From NCBI RefSeq assembly GCF_904849725.1, contig NC_058519.1, positions 106,318,881 through 106,382,880 on the forward strand: 64,000 nt of DNA, in the 5' to 3' direction. Origin of the DNA: Hordeum vulgare subsp. vulgare. Lineage: Eukaryota; Streptophyta; Magnoliopsida; Poales; Poaceae. The position numbers were made by a program, and so were the translations under genes. Position 1 is the first letter of the stretch; each line of letters starts with the position of its first letter. A model generated the notes under the pieces. The model was not told the DNA's origin. It made no database searches and saw nothing but the letters and a program-made list of their open reading frames with translations. Positions 45,525 to 57,885 of this stretch are shown piece after piece.

Positions 45525-47694
45525 ATGGGTAAGAAAGGAGACCCCAAGGTTCCAATCTTACCATCTACTACACGAAAAGGTAATGTTCTTAGCACCAGAG
45601 CCATGCTTGATTCACCTTCCGTTATGAGTAAGTTTGCTTCACCACCACCACATCCTGCTTCTACCTAGTTCGTCACTATGCCTGATACTTTTGATGATGC
45701 TTCTACTACTATTGATGAGACTGGTTTACTTGGTTATTTTATTGAGTCTCAGATTGCTAAGGCTGCAAAGCAGTCTAGGGTTGAAATTCCTGTTACATTC
45801 TACCCCATTGGTGTATCCTTTGGTTACCCAGACTTGAGTGGTCTCAGGGAAAGAATTCTTGATGATGATTATATTGAACTTGATGATGATTTATGCATGG
45901 AGCTTACAGAGTGTGCTAACTCTAACCCTGCTTCTGTTAAGAAGCTGCTTGAAAAGCATTCTATGAAGAAAAATTTACTCCCAATCCTAAATTTGCTTAA
46001 TCTCCTATTTGCATTGAGGATGCTGATTTTAATTTCTCTGACTATCTTTCACGTATATCCACAGTTGAAGTTGACCCTTTTTATGGCAGAGAAAAGGACG
46101 ATGCTATTGCACACCTTACCAAATTCACTGAGTTGGGTGGCTTATCCACTAAGAGGACAAGAAGAGAAATTATCATGTTACTAAGCTACTTCCTTTCTCA
46201 TTGAAGGAAGATGCTAAAGCATGGTATGATGCACTACCATGTGGTTACATTAAGAGTCCTCAAGATTTAGCTCAATCTTTTGTTGCTAAATATTTTCCTG
46301 CTCATAAGCAACATGCTTCTTTACAAAGAATATATAACTTTACACAGTTGTAGGATGAGCACCTCCCTAAAGCTTGGGGGAGGTATTGCACTTTACTCAA
46401 GGCTATACCGAGACATGGAGTCCCTAACAATGAATTGCTTGATATATTTTATGCTGGTCTAATCGATGAATCTAGAACCTATCTGGATTGTTGTGTTGGC
46501 TGTGTTTTCAGGGAAAGAACACCGAACGATGCTGAAGAACTAATGGGCAAGATAGCTAAAAATCATGATGACTAGTCTGTTCCTGAACCACCTCCACCAC
46601 CCAAGAAGAGGGGCATGCTTTTCTTGAGCCCTGAAGCTATGAAAGAAGCTAAGCAGTCTATTAATGAGAAATGTATTAAAGCTGAAGATGTGAATAATCT
46701 ACCTCCTATTGAGAAATTATGTGAGCCTACCACTCACCCACCTATGGTAGAGGTACACTCTCTTTTAGAATTCAATGCAAGTGACATCCCTCATGGTAAG
46801 ACCCCTGATCAATGCTTAGATGAGCTTGATAATTTCATTGTCAAGCAAAATCACTTTAATGATAGGATTCAAAGATAGTTGCATGATAAGTCCCTTGCTA
46901 TCAAGAGTTTGCTTGATGTTTTAAGTAGAACTATGAATGATGTTAAAGGTCTTGTTAAGCATTTTCATATGGTTCAAACTCAGCTTGAACAAATTTCTAA
47001 TGTGCAAAAAGATTTGCTTGCTAACAATGCCAAACAAGTTGATACACACGCATATGGTATAAAGACCCGAGGTGGTACACACACCTAGGACCCCCTCTAT
47101 CCGGAGGGGCATCCAAAGAGGGTCGAGAAAGATTCTCAATTGCAGGAAGAAGACGTTGTCAGCTCCCCGAAGAAGAAGAATAAACACAAGGAAGCTGACA
47201 ACTCCAATGATCCCATAATTGATGAAGAACCTATTGTTGATCCTAATAGTATATCTATTTCCGATGCTGAAACTGTAGATGGTGTTGAACCTGATAAACA
47301 TAATGAGAAGAATGATCCTCCTGAGGTACAAGAAGAAGAAGCACCCGACAGGCACAAGAGGTATACTAGAGAAGACTTTGTTGCAAGAAGACATGGGACG
47401 GAAAGAGAACCATGGGTACAGAAATTAATGCCCTTCCCAGGTAAGTCTTTCAAAACCAAAGAAGAAGAGCATTACAATAAATTTTGTGAATGGATGAAAC
47501 CTCTTTTTCTTCAAATTCCTTTGACTGATGCTATTAAGTTGCCTCTGTACTCGAGGTATATGAAAGATATTGTTACTAAGGAAAGAAGAGTTCTTAATGA
47601 GGCAATATCTACTATGCTTTCTAATTACTCTTTTAGTCGTAAGATTCCTGAGAAGCTTCGTGATCCAGGTATATCCACCATTCCTTGCCCATAA
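45525..47694 (+). pseudogene. Gag of the Athila-type element, broken
   Basis: Starts MGKKGDPKVP at 45525. A TAG lies near 45666, and a frameshift near 45990 moves the reading frame. Clear Athila gag features: AKAWYDALPCG, SFVAKYFPAHKQHASLQRIYNF, LPKAWGRY, LLDIFYAGL, then DAEELMGKI and ending with the acidic/basic region at 47140-47694 (SPKKKNKHKEADN, EREPWVQKLMPFPGK). Stops at about 46350, 46573, 46876 and 47086. Capsid function, lost. The protease follows with a 10-bp overlap in another frame. Confidence 0.85.
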
Positions 47695-48191
47695 AAAATA
47701 ATTATGTCAGAACTGGTTTATGTGATCTTGGTGCAGGAGTGAGTGTTATGCCTTTCTATCTTTACAAAAGGCTTTGTTTAGATAAACTAATCCCTATAGA
47801 TATCTCTCTTCAAATGGATGATAAGTCAACGGCCGTTCCTGTTGGTATTTGTGAGGATGTTCCTGCTGAAGTTGCTAATTGCTTGATACTTGGTAACTTT
47901 GTTGTGCTGGACATTCCCGAGGATGGGAGCATGTCTATTATTCTTGGTAGACCTTTTCTTAACACCGCAGGTGCTATTATTGATTGCAATAAAGGAAAGG
48001 TGACTTTCAATGTTAATGAGAAGGAGCACACGATATATTTTCTGAAGAAGATTGATAAAAGGCATGGCATTAATTCTATTGAGAATATTGAGTCCGTGAA
48101 GGTTGGAGCGTGGGATTGTCCTCTACATGTCCACCACAAATATCAAATCATTATGGTGGGAACAATATCCATTAAAATAAAGGTACCATGA
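47685..48191 (+). pseudogene. Retropepsin-like protease of the Athila-type element
   Basis: 168 open codons. LCDLGAGVSVMPFYLYKRL carries the Athila-type active site (D-L-G-A), then GICEDVPAEV and SIILGRPFLNTAGAIID (the ILGRPFL helix). It should be in frame with gag through a mutated start region. The frame ends at 48191, where related autonomous elements continue into reverse transcriptase; here no RT motif follows. Confidence 0.85.
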
Positions 48192-48980
48192 TTGCTTTAT
48201 AAGAAGTGAATTTTTTTTCGCTCGATATATCACCTGTTTGGTAGTAAGACTTGATCAACCTTGCTAACAAATATGTTTTATATGAGTAAAAAGAGAAGCT
48301 TTTTATGTTTTCATTTCTTTTATCTTTCATCCTCCTTGTTGTACCAAAGTTTTATGTTTTTTAAGCTTCATATGTTTAACCATTGTTTCGAGCTTTCCGA
48401 AAGTTTTGCAGCTTTCGGTACTTCGAAAATTTTCAAAAGTGAAGTTGTTAGAAAAATTCCAGAAAAATTATAATAAGAATTTCCATCGAAAAAGAGACGC
48501 AGGGGCACGTGAAGCCAACCAGGGGGGCCCCCTTGTCCAGGCGGCCAGGTGGCACGTCCTGGCCCCTGGTCGCGCCCAGAGGTCGCTTGGGCCCACCTGG
48601 TCCCCTTTCGTGGTACTTCTTCCTCCCTTCTCTCTCTCAGACACCAAAAATCCCGATTTTTCTCGTGGAGCTCGAGTTCTTGCTGTTCTTGGTGGAAAAT
48701 TTCGACCTCTCCCTACAACCCATCATTTTCATTGAGAAATTGAGAATTTGCTCCTTGGTATGTGACTCCTCCACTCCTCCAATTAGAATTTTGATTGGTG
48801 GTCTTATTTGTGAGTATTTAGGAGTTCTTGGTGCTGTTCATATGATCTTGCATGCATGTTTAGGAATTTATTTATGAAGTTTTGATGTAAGCTTATGCAT
48901 CGGGGAAGTGAGTAGAATAGTTTGCTCCAACTCATTTTTGCTTAAACCTTCGTTTTTGTCATGCATCAAAAATTTCAGAA
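48192..48980 (+). other. Spacer replacing pol in the Athila-type element
   Basis: No coding frame of note. 48500-48740 is GC-rich and resembles an untranslated leader. The pol region has been lost, leaving protease joined to ORF1-side sequence. Confidence 0.55.
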
Positions 48981-50149
48981 ATGAGTTTGTTTGGAAAAGC
49001 ATAAGGATGGCTTGGGAAGAAGAGACCCGAGCCTACCGATAGACTAACCAGAGCTGCATCTTCACCTTCTACTGTGAGGACCAGTTATAATAATGATATA
49101 GTGCCACCGAAGTTGCTCCACGAGACGGACACAACACATGCCATGGCATACCCATGTTCAGATTTCCTTACGGTGGCAGGTATTAAGGATGAGTTTGATA
49201 ACCTCTGTGCAGCTGCAGGGTTGACACGTCTCGTAACACAACTTGTGCAACAATATCCAAAACTCACCTATTATTTTGTCAACTGGTTTAGATATAATGA
49301 TCAAACTTCCATGAGTGAATTTTGATTATATGAGGATGTCGTTACCATGTCTTTGGCAGAATTTTGTGACATTATAGGTGTGCGGAATGTCGGGAAGACG
49401 ACCAAAATGGAAGTTCAGCCCTATGAGCTGAAATGCCTATTCGCTTCCCTTTCAGCAAGGATCCGCGAGACATTCACCGGGGGAAGATCTCTAGCATATT
49501 ATTTCCCCACATCAGGTATTTCGCATACTATATTTCTCAAGGGGTGTTAGCTCGTGACAACACGAGAAACATTTCGGCTTTGGATATCGCTATCTTGGTA
49601 GCCGCCCTCTTAGGAGATAACACGTATAATATTGGTGCTTTGATTGCTTGTCGCCCCGTCCCTAACAGCGGCAAAGGGCCTCACTTTGGTGGCATTTATG
49701 CCACGCTTATCCTCGAGCACCTCGGGTGCACTGTATGCATGGATGATACGCCTTTTTCATTCATAAGATTTGATCTTGCCGCTATGAAGAGGCATGAGTT
49801 TGTTACTAGGAATTTTGAGTTTGGTAACCTTGTTTATATTATGAGGTTTGGCGAGTTTACTACTCGCGAGATCCGTCTACATGCACCACTTTTGTTTGAT
49901 TAGACTAGAAGGAATTGATGGTCCTTCACCTCGGTTGAGCTGGACGAGTTCGTGATCCAGCAATAGTCCGACAACCCCATGGAGGGGGTTGTTCCGAGGA
50001 AGAACAGGCTTCTTCTTGGGAGGACTGTCGAGCATCAGTTTACACACCCGAGGCTTCGTATGATTCTTGGAGCTACCCGTACCACTCCGGAGCCGGAGGA
50101 AGCTCCTGGAGCCCGCAGTAGCCAAGCCCAACTTAGGCCAAAAGCTTAA
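48981..50149 (+). pseudogene. Athila ORF1-like protein, broken
   Basis: Begins MSLFGKA with an early stop; then DFLTVAGIKDEFDNLCAAAGL (49074-49325), LAEFCDIIGV (49347-49550) and GGIYATLILEHLG...MRFGEFTTREIRLHAPLLFD (49433-49903), ending near QLRPKA at 50149. The pattern resembles the ATHILA ORF-1 family (Pfam PF03078), found 3' of pol in Athila elements; role unknown. At least two frameshifts. Confidence 0.65.
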
Positions 50150-51958
50150 ACTTGGGGGAGTACGCACCCTTATCCCCTTTCATTGTATCATCCATGGTTT
50201 CCTTTTTAATCTTTTCAGAGTTTTTTCCTATTCTTCTTTGTTCTTTCTTTGCAAAAACAACAAAAAGATTCCTCTTTTCTTTTGCTTTTGTTTAACCTTT
50301 GGAATACCCAAAAAGATTTCTTTTCTCTCTTTGGTTTGCTTCCCTTTGCAGAGTTCAGCTCAAGTCCATGGTTGCAATTGCACTTAATTATATGTTTCTA
50401 TGTTCGATCGTGTAAGTGATGATGCAATAATGACGAAGATAGACGGAAGGGATGCAACAAGGAAAGCCGGTATGAACTCTATTTGTTTCTCCTTTTGTAC
50501 ATATGCCTATACTTATGATCTAGAGACCAGCTTGTAGCGATATAGTGCTATGTTTACAATGCTTTCCCAGAAGTTAATGCTTTCTTTGTGACTTGTTTCA
50601 AATAGCTGGAGTGCATAATGTGTTATTGAAATGACTTGCATGCATTGCATTGTTCATGGTTTGGCATATTGGAGTGGTATTTCCCTTTGGAGAGTTTTTG
50701 GATTGACATGGCACATGCTTACACATGTTTATGACTAGAAGTCTATCAAGCCATGATGATCTTTTTATTTAAGAATAATTATATCACTTTCATGCACGAT
50801 TCAATGTTGCTTTGTCGCTCTGCATGATTATGTCCGTTATTGCTCTCTAGTTGGTCTCTTCCCCGTCCTTTGCTAGCCTTCGCCTGTACTAAGCGGACTG
50901 ACTACTTGTGCATCCAAAATCCTTGAAACCAGGTGCGCCATATGAGTCCACGATTCCTACCTATATGCGGTATTTATGTGCCATCCTAAGTAAATTTGCA
51001 TGTGTCGTATTCTAAATCTTCAAATAAATATTTTGTTTTGTATGGCCGAATCACTCATGTAGCGACTAGGGGTCATCAATATCTTCCATGCTAAGTGGGT
51101 TATTCTCAAGATATGTGTTGATTCATTATCATACACGAGAAAGTGGTTGGTAACCCGGATGCCGAGTTCCATGCTCAAAGTCAAATCAAAGTTAATGAAA
51201 AAAAAACTCCCCCCAGGATTGTTGTTTGTATGGACGGTACCCGCGGATTCTGCCCGCCGTGGAATGTGATCGATTGGTGGACGGGTAGTAAAATATTTAC
51301 TATTCTGTTTGGGAACCGCCTATAATGTATTTAGCATGGAAGATATTGAGATCTCTTAGTTGTTATGTTGACAATGAAAGCATGCCACCCAAAATTTTGA
51401 TTCATTTCTGTTTCAAAAGCTCAAGTTCTGGCATCTCTACAAAACAATGCTTCCCTCTGCGAAGGGCCTATCTATTTTACTTTACTGTTGAGTCATCCTC
51501 TTCTTATAAAAAAGGCACCAACTATAGAGAGCATAATTGTCATTCTGAGTGTAATGTGCATTTCCCCAAAGCACTACATTGTCTTCTGCATGATTGTGAT
51601 ATTACTCATTCTGAAATATTTATTTCTAGTCTCCTTTAAGACTCCGAAGGAGCGTCTGCATTGATGTTTTGCTTCACTCTTGGGGGCTAGTGAGATACCA
51701 CTCTAGTATGTCCGAGTCATGTGTGTTGTGTTCTCGTCATGATTTTCGGTTGCATATTATTCATTCTTAGTTGTTTGAAACTGTTCACATGATCGGAGGA
51801 TTGCTTCGTGCATTGTCTTTGTAGCATTGCTTCAATACTTGTTGGACTTGTTCGTAGTGCATGCTTATATACTTCTGATGAAGCAAAAGTGTTTGTCAAA
51901 GTTCTCTTTGTCGTGTCCAGTTTGTTGAACTGAATTGCTTGAGGACAAGCAATATGCT
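50150..51958 (+). other. 3' untranslated region of the Athila-type element
   Basis: 1.8 kb of AT-rich DNA without a frame above 105 codons, typical of the long tail before the PPT in Athila elements. I see no other structure. Confidence 0.6.
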
Positions 51959-51972
51959 AAACTTGGGGGAGT
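51959..51972 (+). promoter_or_regulatory. Polypurine tract of the Athila-type element
   Basis: AAACTTGGGGGAGT immediately before the 3' LTR. Confidence 0.8.
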
Positions 51973-53366
51973 TGATACGTCTCAAATGTATCGACTCTTC
52001 CAAACACTTTTGCTATTGTTTTGGCCTCATTCTCGCATGATTGGAATGAAACTAACCCAGACTGACGCTATTTTCAGCAGAGCTGCATGTATGGTTTTCT
52101 TGTGTGTAGGAAAATGGATATTTAGGCGTCCCAGAAAATTCCAATAAAAATAGAGAAAATCCACGCACCGGGAGGAACCCTGGGCCAGAATATGGGCTAG
52201 ATGGGGGCCACCACGCCTCCAGGCGACCTGTGGGCGCGGCCTGCCCCCTAGCCGTGTTGGGAGGCCGCCTGGGTGGGGTCCAACTCCTCTGGTGCCCTAC
52301 TTTGGCTCCTATTTTTACCCGTGACGGAGAAATCCCAGAAGATAAGTCGTGTTGCAAGTTCTCGACACGGAGCCGCTACCACCCTCGGATCTTCTCCGAG
52401 GAGCTAATCTGGAGGCTGCCTTGGCCTCCGGAGAGGGGAAATCATCGCCATCGTCATCACCATCACCACTCCATCACCCTTCCACGGCTTCCCCTATCAT
52501 GTGTGATTAATTCCCTGCTATAGGTGAAAGGGATGGTAGGGATTGGATGAGTTAGATCATGTAATAGTTCGTCGGATTGTTGGGGGCATGTTGCCTATCA
52601 TCTACTATGGTACTTATCATCTTTGCTACTACTTGTTACTCTTAATACTTGTCACTTTGGGCCCGAGTTCCATGATTTCATATATGTATACCTTATGTTT
52701 TCATGAATATATTTGTGTTCTTGATCTTATCTATGAGTAGTATGCACCTATTATTGTCCGGAATCGGCGATCCCAATGGTGACAACTTGGGACACCAAAG
52801 GGGATAGACTATTATTTTAGGATTCCATGTATCTATTGATTGTTAATGCTTTGTTCCGGTGCTCTTTGACAGGAGCACCTTAATCTCCATAAGTTCCTTT
52901 TGGCCCCGTTGGTAGCGGGATGATAGGATAAAAGATGTTGTGCAAGTTCTTATTGCAAGCACACACGACTACCTTGGGATACATGCCTAATGTTTCATAT
53001 TTGCCTAGATGATCATTACTTTTCTATGTGCCTTGCCCCAAGTTAAATACATGATATCTCTCATCCATGACCAACCATCCATCTCCCTAGCCTATAGTGT
53101 TTTAATCCTGCTAGTCTCCAGTTGCTCTACTTAATATGTTTTACTTTTCTTGCTTTGCCACCACTATCTCTGTTGCCACTATCACTTTCATATCACCGTT
53201 GCTACTAATATTTCATTGCCAAGCAAGTATCTTTCAGGTGCAGTTGAATTGAAAACTCAACTGTTAAACCTTATATTTATTTTTTGGCTCCCCTTGTGTC
53301 GAATCAATAAATTGGGTTAACTTACCCGCGAAGACTAATGCGATCCCCTACACTTGTGGGTTATCA
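51973..53366 (+). repeat. 3' LTR of the Athila-type element
   Basis: Opens TGATACGTCTCAAATG and ends GTGGGTTATCA; matches 44045-45437. Confidence 0.93.
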
Positions 53367-54175
53367 GCGACCTACATCAACAATCTTGCCACCATCAACG
53401 CCAACTCTCTGCCCCTCTATGAAGCGGTGTAACACCTATTTTCCCGCCGTAACTCTCTACTTAAACATGGTGCTCAACACTACATACTATTTCCAAATGA
53501 TATGTGGTTATCCTATGATGTTTGAGTAGATCCATTTTGTCCTACGGGTTAAGTGTGATATGATGTTATTGATATCATTTGCGTGTTGATATCATGCTCT
53601 CCTAAGGTAATTTTTTTCCGTGATGCGCACACATGAAGGATACATGTTGGAGGGTATCCAATATGTTCATGATTCGCTTATAGTGGGTGGCGAGGGTGAC
53701 AGAAACTTACACCCGAGCAAGGGAGTTGTGCGCATATGGGAGTAAGCACGACTTAATGTTTAAGGCTATGGGGTTTACCTTAATGATTTCTAGTAGTAGC
53801 GGATGCTTGCTAGAGGTCCGGTCATAAGTGCATATGATCCAAGTAAGGAAAGTGTGTTAGCATATGCCTCTCCCTCATTGAACAAAATAAGTATCTATCA
53901 TGTTATATTCAATTGCATATGGAAAATCGTTCTCTTGTGTTACACAAAAAGCTTTCTACTAAATATCCTCTTACTTTTATTTACTTTCTCTTTATTTTTC
54001 CGCAAAATAGTTTCATACTTGTTCTAGGTAAAGTAAGCGTTTGTGCGTGTAGAGTTGTATCGATGGTTGATAGAACTTGAGAGAATATTAATTCTGCCTT
54101 TAGCTCCTCATTGGGTTCGACACTCTCACTTATCGAAAAAGGCTACAAACGATCCCCTACACTTGTGGGTTATCA
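53367..54175 (+). repeat. Solo Gypsy LTR, right part
   Basis: Continues the LTR begun at 43402; the end CACTTGTGGGTTATCA is followed by the TSD ACCTG (54176-54180). Confidence 0.9.
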
Positions 54176-54180
54176 ACCTG

Positions 54181-54724
54181 GTCAAAATCTCAGATGTGGT
54201 AGGTGATCAATTGTTGTGTCATCTTGCACAACATGATCATTGAGAGCGAGTAGGAGGAGCGAGTGTTTGACACTGAACCATATTTTAGGAACGGTCCTCT
54301 TGCAGTTGTTGACCACCAAGTACCGGCAACATGGGTTGCCTTCCTCAATATGCGCCAGGAGATCCGAGACCCACAGGTGCATCAAGAACTGCAGGACGAT
54401 CTCGTGGAGCACCTATGGAGGCTCAGGGCAACACCTAGTTCGATTTGTTTTAATTTGTGTTTGAATTATGAGCTTTCTTCGTTGAACCATTTGATTTGTA
54501 TTGATTTATTTGAAGAACTTTGTTATAAAATTTAATTTTATGAATTTGTGCCTAAAGTGATCCAAATTTGTACTTAAATTGGGGTGAAAGTGTCGGCCGG
54601 GGGCACCCTTTGGGGGTCGCGTGGGAACCCGAGCCCCCCGCCACCTCTCGCCGAATTTAGCACCACTTCGCCCCCAACCTGCGCTATTTTAGGCCCTTGG
54701 GGGGACGAACGGCTGGAGATGCTC
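54181..54724 (+). mobile_element. PIF/Harbinger DNA transposon 2, right part with transposase C-terminus
   Basis: Resumes the transposase as WSKSQ in the wider reading, with HNMII shortly after; the frame 54263-54535 (MFDTEPYF...RQEIRDPQVHQELQDDLVEHLW) is the usual C-terminus. The 3' end is GC-rich and closes with the inverted repeat CGGCTGGAGATGCTC at 54724, then TAA. Confidence 0.87.
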
Positions 54725-54727
54725 TAA

Positions 54728-55623
54728 GAATCTGGAGCACAACACAGAAGAGAACTTGTGGCATGCACCGACGGGATCAACCTATTTTTTTAGCTTTTAT
54801 TTTTTCAGTTTTTCATATATTTTGAACCAAAAGTTTAAACTAAGTCTTGTTTTATATTCGTATTTCTTGTGACGAGGACTTCCAAATAAGACCAATTTTA
54901 AATACATTTTGACGATCTTTTTTTAGTTTCAGCTGTTGACACTTGATACAAAGAACGATAAAATTCGTTAGTTTTTGGAACTTAAACTTAAAACTTGATG
55001 TGACCTCATGTAAAATTCAATGACTTTATGAGGCAATCAAACGACCGAGCAAGAATGCGCAGGTGCTAACCCCTAAGAATTTTCGAGCACAACATAGACA
55101 AAAGTATTAATGTTACTACGGTATTATGTTCGTGTGTGGCATACCTTCTGTTTAAACTAGTTTAAGTAGAATTTTATTGCTTTTCTGAGGTGAACTTAAC
55201 TGTAATATAGAAGGAACTAATTGTTTAAAGATGTGATGACTTGTTAAGAATATTTTAGACTCCTTTAAAAAAGGCATGCCATATTGTTTTTGGAGGATTT
55301 AGGGAAGATACTTGTTGGTCCAGCTTCACCAGCTCGGCGCATGAAGTGGTGCCAAACGGCCTAGCTCCGTACATCCAGCATTGCGAGGACAAGCCCCCCC
55401 CCCCCAGCAGTGTAAAACCGGGAAAATAGTTAAGCCGAGCTCCGAGAAGCTGAAATAGCAGAGGTCCCCAAATTTACACCGAAAATGTGAGTGATAAGTG
55501 AAGCTTACCAATTCTAAACAGGTGATTTCTCTTCCCCGAGCTCTTCCCCTCCCTTACCGTTGGTTCATACACCACGCTGGCCGATCGTCCGCCGTGAGAG
55601 GTCCTCTGCAATCCCCACTTTAT
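54728..55623. other. Unassigned host-like DNA
   Basis: Resumes the sequence cut at 41908. Mostly AT-rich with no frame above 70 codons. A run of 12 C lies at 55394-55405. The stretch 55315-55460 has GC-rich words (AGCTTCACCAGCTC, CCGAGCTCCGAGAAGCT) that may be a small old transposon, but I cannot find matching ends. Confidence 0.4.
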
Positions 55624-55795
55624 TGTTGGAAATATGCCCTAGAGGCAATAATATTTTATTACTATATTTCCATATTGATGACTAAGAGTTTATATTCTAT
55701 ATTATAACTGTTATGGTTCTGGAATATGTGTTTTAGTGAAAAACTGATATGCACGTATGGAATGATAAACGGTTAAATAATGGTTCCTAGTCTCT
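55624..55795 (+). repeat. Start of a plus-strand Copia LTR, truncated
   Basis: TGTTGGAAATATGCCCTAG followed by AGGCAATAATA is the characteristic opening of the BARE/Angela-related LTR group, here in plus orientation. Only 172 bp remain before the Gypsy LTR at 55796. Confidence 0.8.
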
Positions 55796-56826
55796 AATAA
55801 CCCACAAGTATAGGGGATCAATTGTAGTCTTTCTCGATAAGTAAGAGTGTCGAAACCAACGACGAGCTAAAGGTAGAACAAGTATTCCCTCAAGTTCTAT
55901 CGACCACTAATACAACTCTACGCACGCTTAATGTCCTCTTTACCTAGAACAAGTATGAAACTAGAAATCCATTGTAGGTGTGATAGGATAGGTTTCTAAG
56001 ATAATAAAGAACACATAAATAAAAACTAGGGGCTGCTAAGATAAAGAAACAACTAAGCTGGTCTTAGTAGAGATCTTTTTGTAATAAGAAGGTTTATTTG
56101 TTCCTAGGCAATCGTTAACTAGACCGATAATCATTATTGCAATTTTATATGATGGAGAGGCATAAGCTAACATACTTTCTCTACTTGGATCGTATGCACT
56201 TATGATTGGAACTCTAGCAATCATCCGTAACTAGTAAAGATCATTAAGGTAAAACCCAACCATCGCATTATAAGGTATCGAGTCCTCTTTATTCCCATAC
56301 GTAAATAACCTACTAATTTAGGTCTCTGCTTCTATCACTCATGCCACCTACGATAAGCGAATCATAAACATATTGCAAACCCTACAGCAGGGATCCCTCA
56401 CGCTTGCACGACACAGAGAGCACCATAGGACAACACCAATAATAAAACATGTAACTCAAACCAATCATGATCATCAATCAACCCATAAGACAAAATGAAT
56501 CTACTCAAACATCATAGGATAGCGATACATCATTGGGAAATAATTTATAGCATTGAGCATCATGTTTAAGTAGAGATTACAGCAGGGAGAAGGGGTGTTA
56601 CACCATTGCATAGAAGGGGGAGATAGTTGGTGATGACGACGGAGAAGTTGTTGGTGTAGATCCTCGTCACGATGATGGCCCCGACGGTGTTCCGGTGCCA
56701 CTAGGAGAGAGGGGGAGAGAGACCCCCTACTTCTTATTCTTCCTTGGCCCCCCTAGATGGGAGGAGGGTTTCCCTTCTGGTCCTTGTCCTCCATGGCAGC
56801 GGAGGGGCGAGAGCCCCTCCAAGATT

Positions 56827-56912
<86 letters not shown>

Positions 56913-57389
56913 CTCTTTCTATTTCTGCGTTGCCAGATTTTGTCCTTCCACCGTTTCTTATATTCCCGGAGATCCATAACTCCGATTGGGATGAAATTTT
57001 AACACGATATTTATTTGGAAATTAGCTTTCTTGCGATGATAGAAGGGCACAAACTGCCTTACGGGGTGGACACAAGCCTGCCCGACGCAACCTACCACCC
57101 AGGTCGTGCCCCTATGGCTTGTGGCCCCCTTGGGCACCGCCTTTTGTTGATTGCACTTCCCAAAATTCACAAATATTCCAAAAAATCTCCGTAAGTTTTT
57201 ATCTCGTTTGGACTTTGCTTGATATGGAGTTTCTACGAAACAAAAACATGCAACAAACAGGAACTGTACTGGGCACTGGATCAGTATGTTAGTCCCAAAA
57301 ATAGTATAAAAAGTTGCCAAAAGTATATGAAAGTTGTAGAATATTGGCCTGAAACAATCAAAAATTATAGATACGATGGAGACGTATCA
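55796..57389 (-). repeat. Gypsy LTR in minus orientation
   Basis: About 1594 bp. Reverse complement opens TGATACGTCTCCATCGTATC and ends GTGGGTTATTA; same family as the solo LTR at 43402-54175. Flanks GTCTC and ATCTC could be a slightly altered TSD. However the DNA to the left is a Copia LTR and to the right a plus-strand Athila-type internal region, so a simple solo-LTR insertion does not explain it. Confidence 0.8.
56831..56912 (+). repeat. Compound CT/GT microsatellite
   Basis: (CT)23 at 56831-56876 directly followed by about 18 GT units to 56912 with one CT interruption. Likely length-variable between accessions. It produces several meaningless long frames. Confidence 0.97.
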
Positions 57390-57885
57390 ATCTCGCCTCT
57401 AAGACTAGCTCAATGTTGTTGCTTTTAAAGGTGCTTATGAAATTGCTTCTTTTCTTGAAAAGTATGATGATGTTCCTTACAAATCTAATTTTTTTCCATA
57501 CTTCAATATTGCTACAATAATTATGAATACAATGCTGATATTAATGAATTTATTGAAAAAAAGATGGATGCCTTGGAAGAGACTAATATTTTCTAGGAGT
57601 CTATGGAAGAAGAAATTGATGATACTGTGAGCTCAGTGGATGAAAAAGATGATGAGGAGATTCAAGAACAAAACGAGGAAGAGCGGATTAGCTACCCGTG
57701 CCTACCTTATAATAAAAGTAACTTTTCAACTCATACATTGTTTAATTTCCCTTTCACATACCAAAGGAAGAATGCTATGATGATTGCTATGATCCCTTGG
57801 ATTCATTTGAAATATCCCTTTTTAATGAACTTGATGCTTTCTATGATTGTGGCCATGATGCCAATATGAATTATGCTTATGAAAT
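57390..57885 (+). pseudogene. Athila-type internal region, left part
   Basis: Remnants read SFLEKYDDVPYKSN and, from 57603, MEEEIDDTVSSVDEKDDEEIQEQNEEERISYPCLPY: acidic sequence in the style of non-autonomous Athila-group elements. No gag, protease or RT motif is present, and the beginning is missing. Interrupted by a hAT-like element at 57886. Confidence 0.55.

Larger units (their letters stand above)
44045..53366 (+). mobile_element. Non-autonomous Athila-type Gypsy element (gag and protease only)
   Basis: 9322 bp with two LTRs of 1393 and 1394 bp, PBS and PPT. It encodes gag and protease remnants, then an Athila ORF1-like region, but no recognisable RT, RNase H or integrase. Flanks GAGAT (44040-44044) and GCGAC (53367-53371) look like a TSD with two later changes; the uninterrupted relative at 63050-63100 supports that cut point. 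LTR divergence is near 9 percent in a 390-bp sample, so it is old. Confidence 0.88.

Noticed and set aside
46921..47394. 157-codon minus-strand frame with hydrophobic stretches
   Set aside because: Antisense of Athila-type gag; hydrophobic look comes from reading A/G-rich coding DNA backwards.
43402..54175. Full-length Gypsy element spanning the whole interval
   Set aside because: The outer layer contains only LTR sequence; the PBS, PPT and coding remnants belong to the inner element with its own LTRs.
56695..57025. Frames with Ser-Leu and Cys-Val runs
   Set aside because: Translations of the CT/GT microsatellite.
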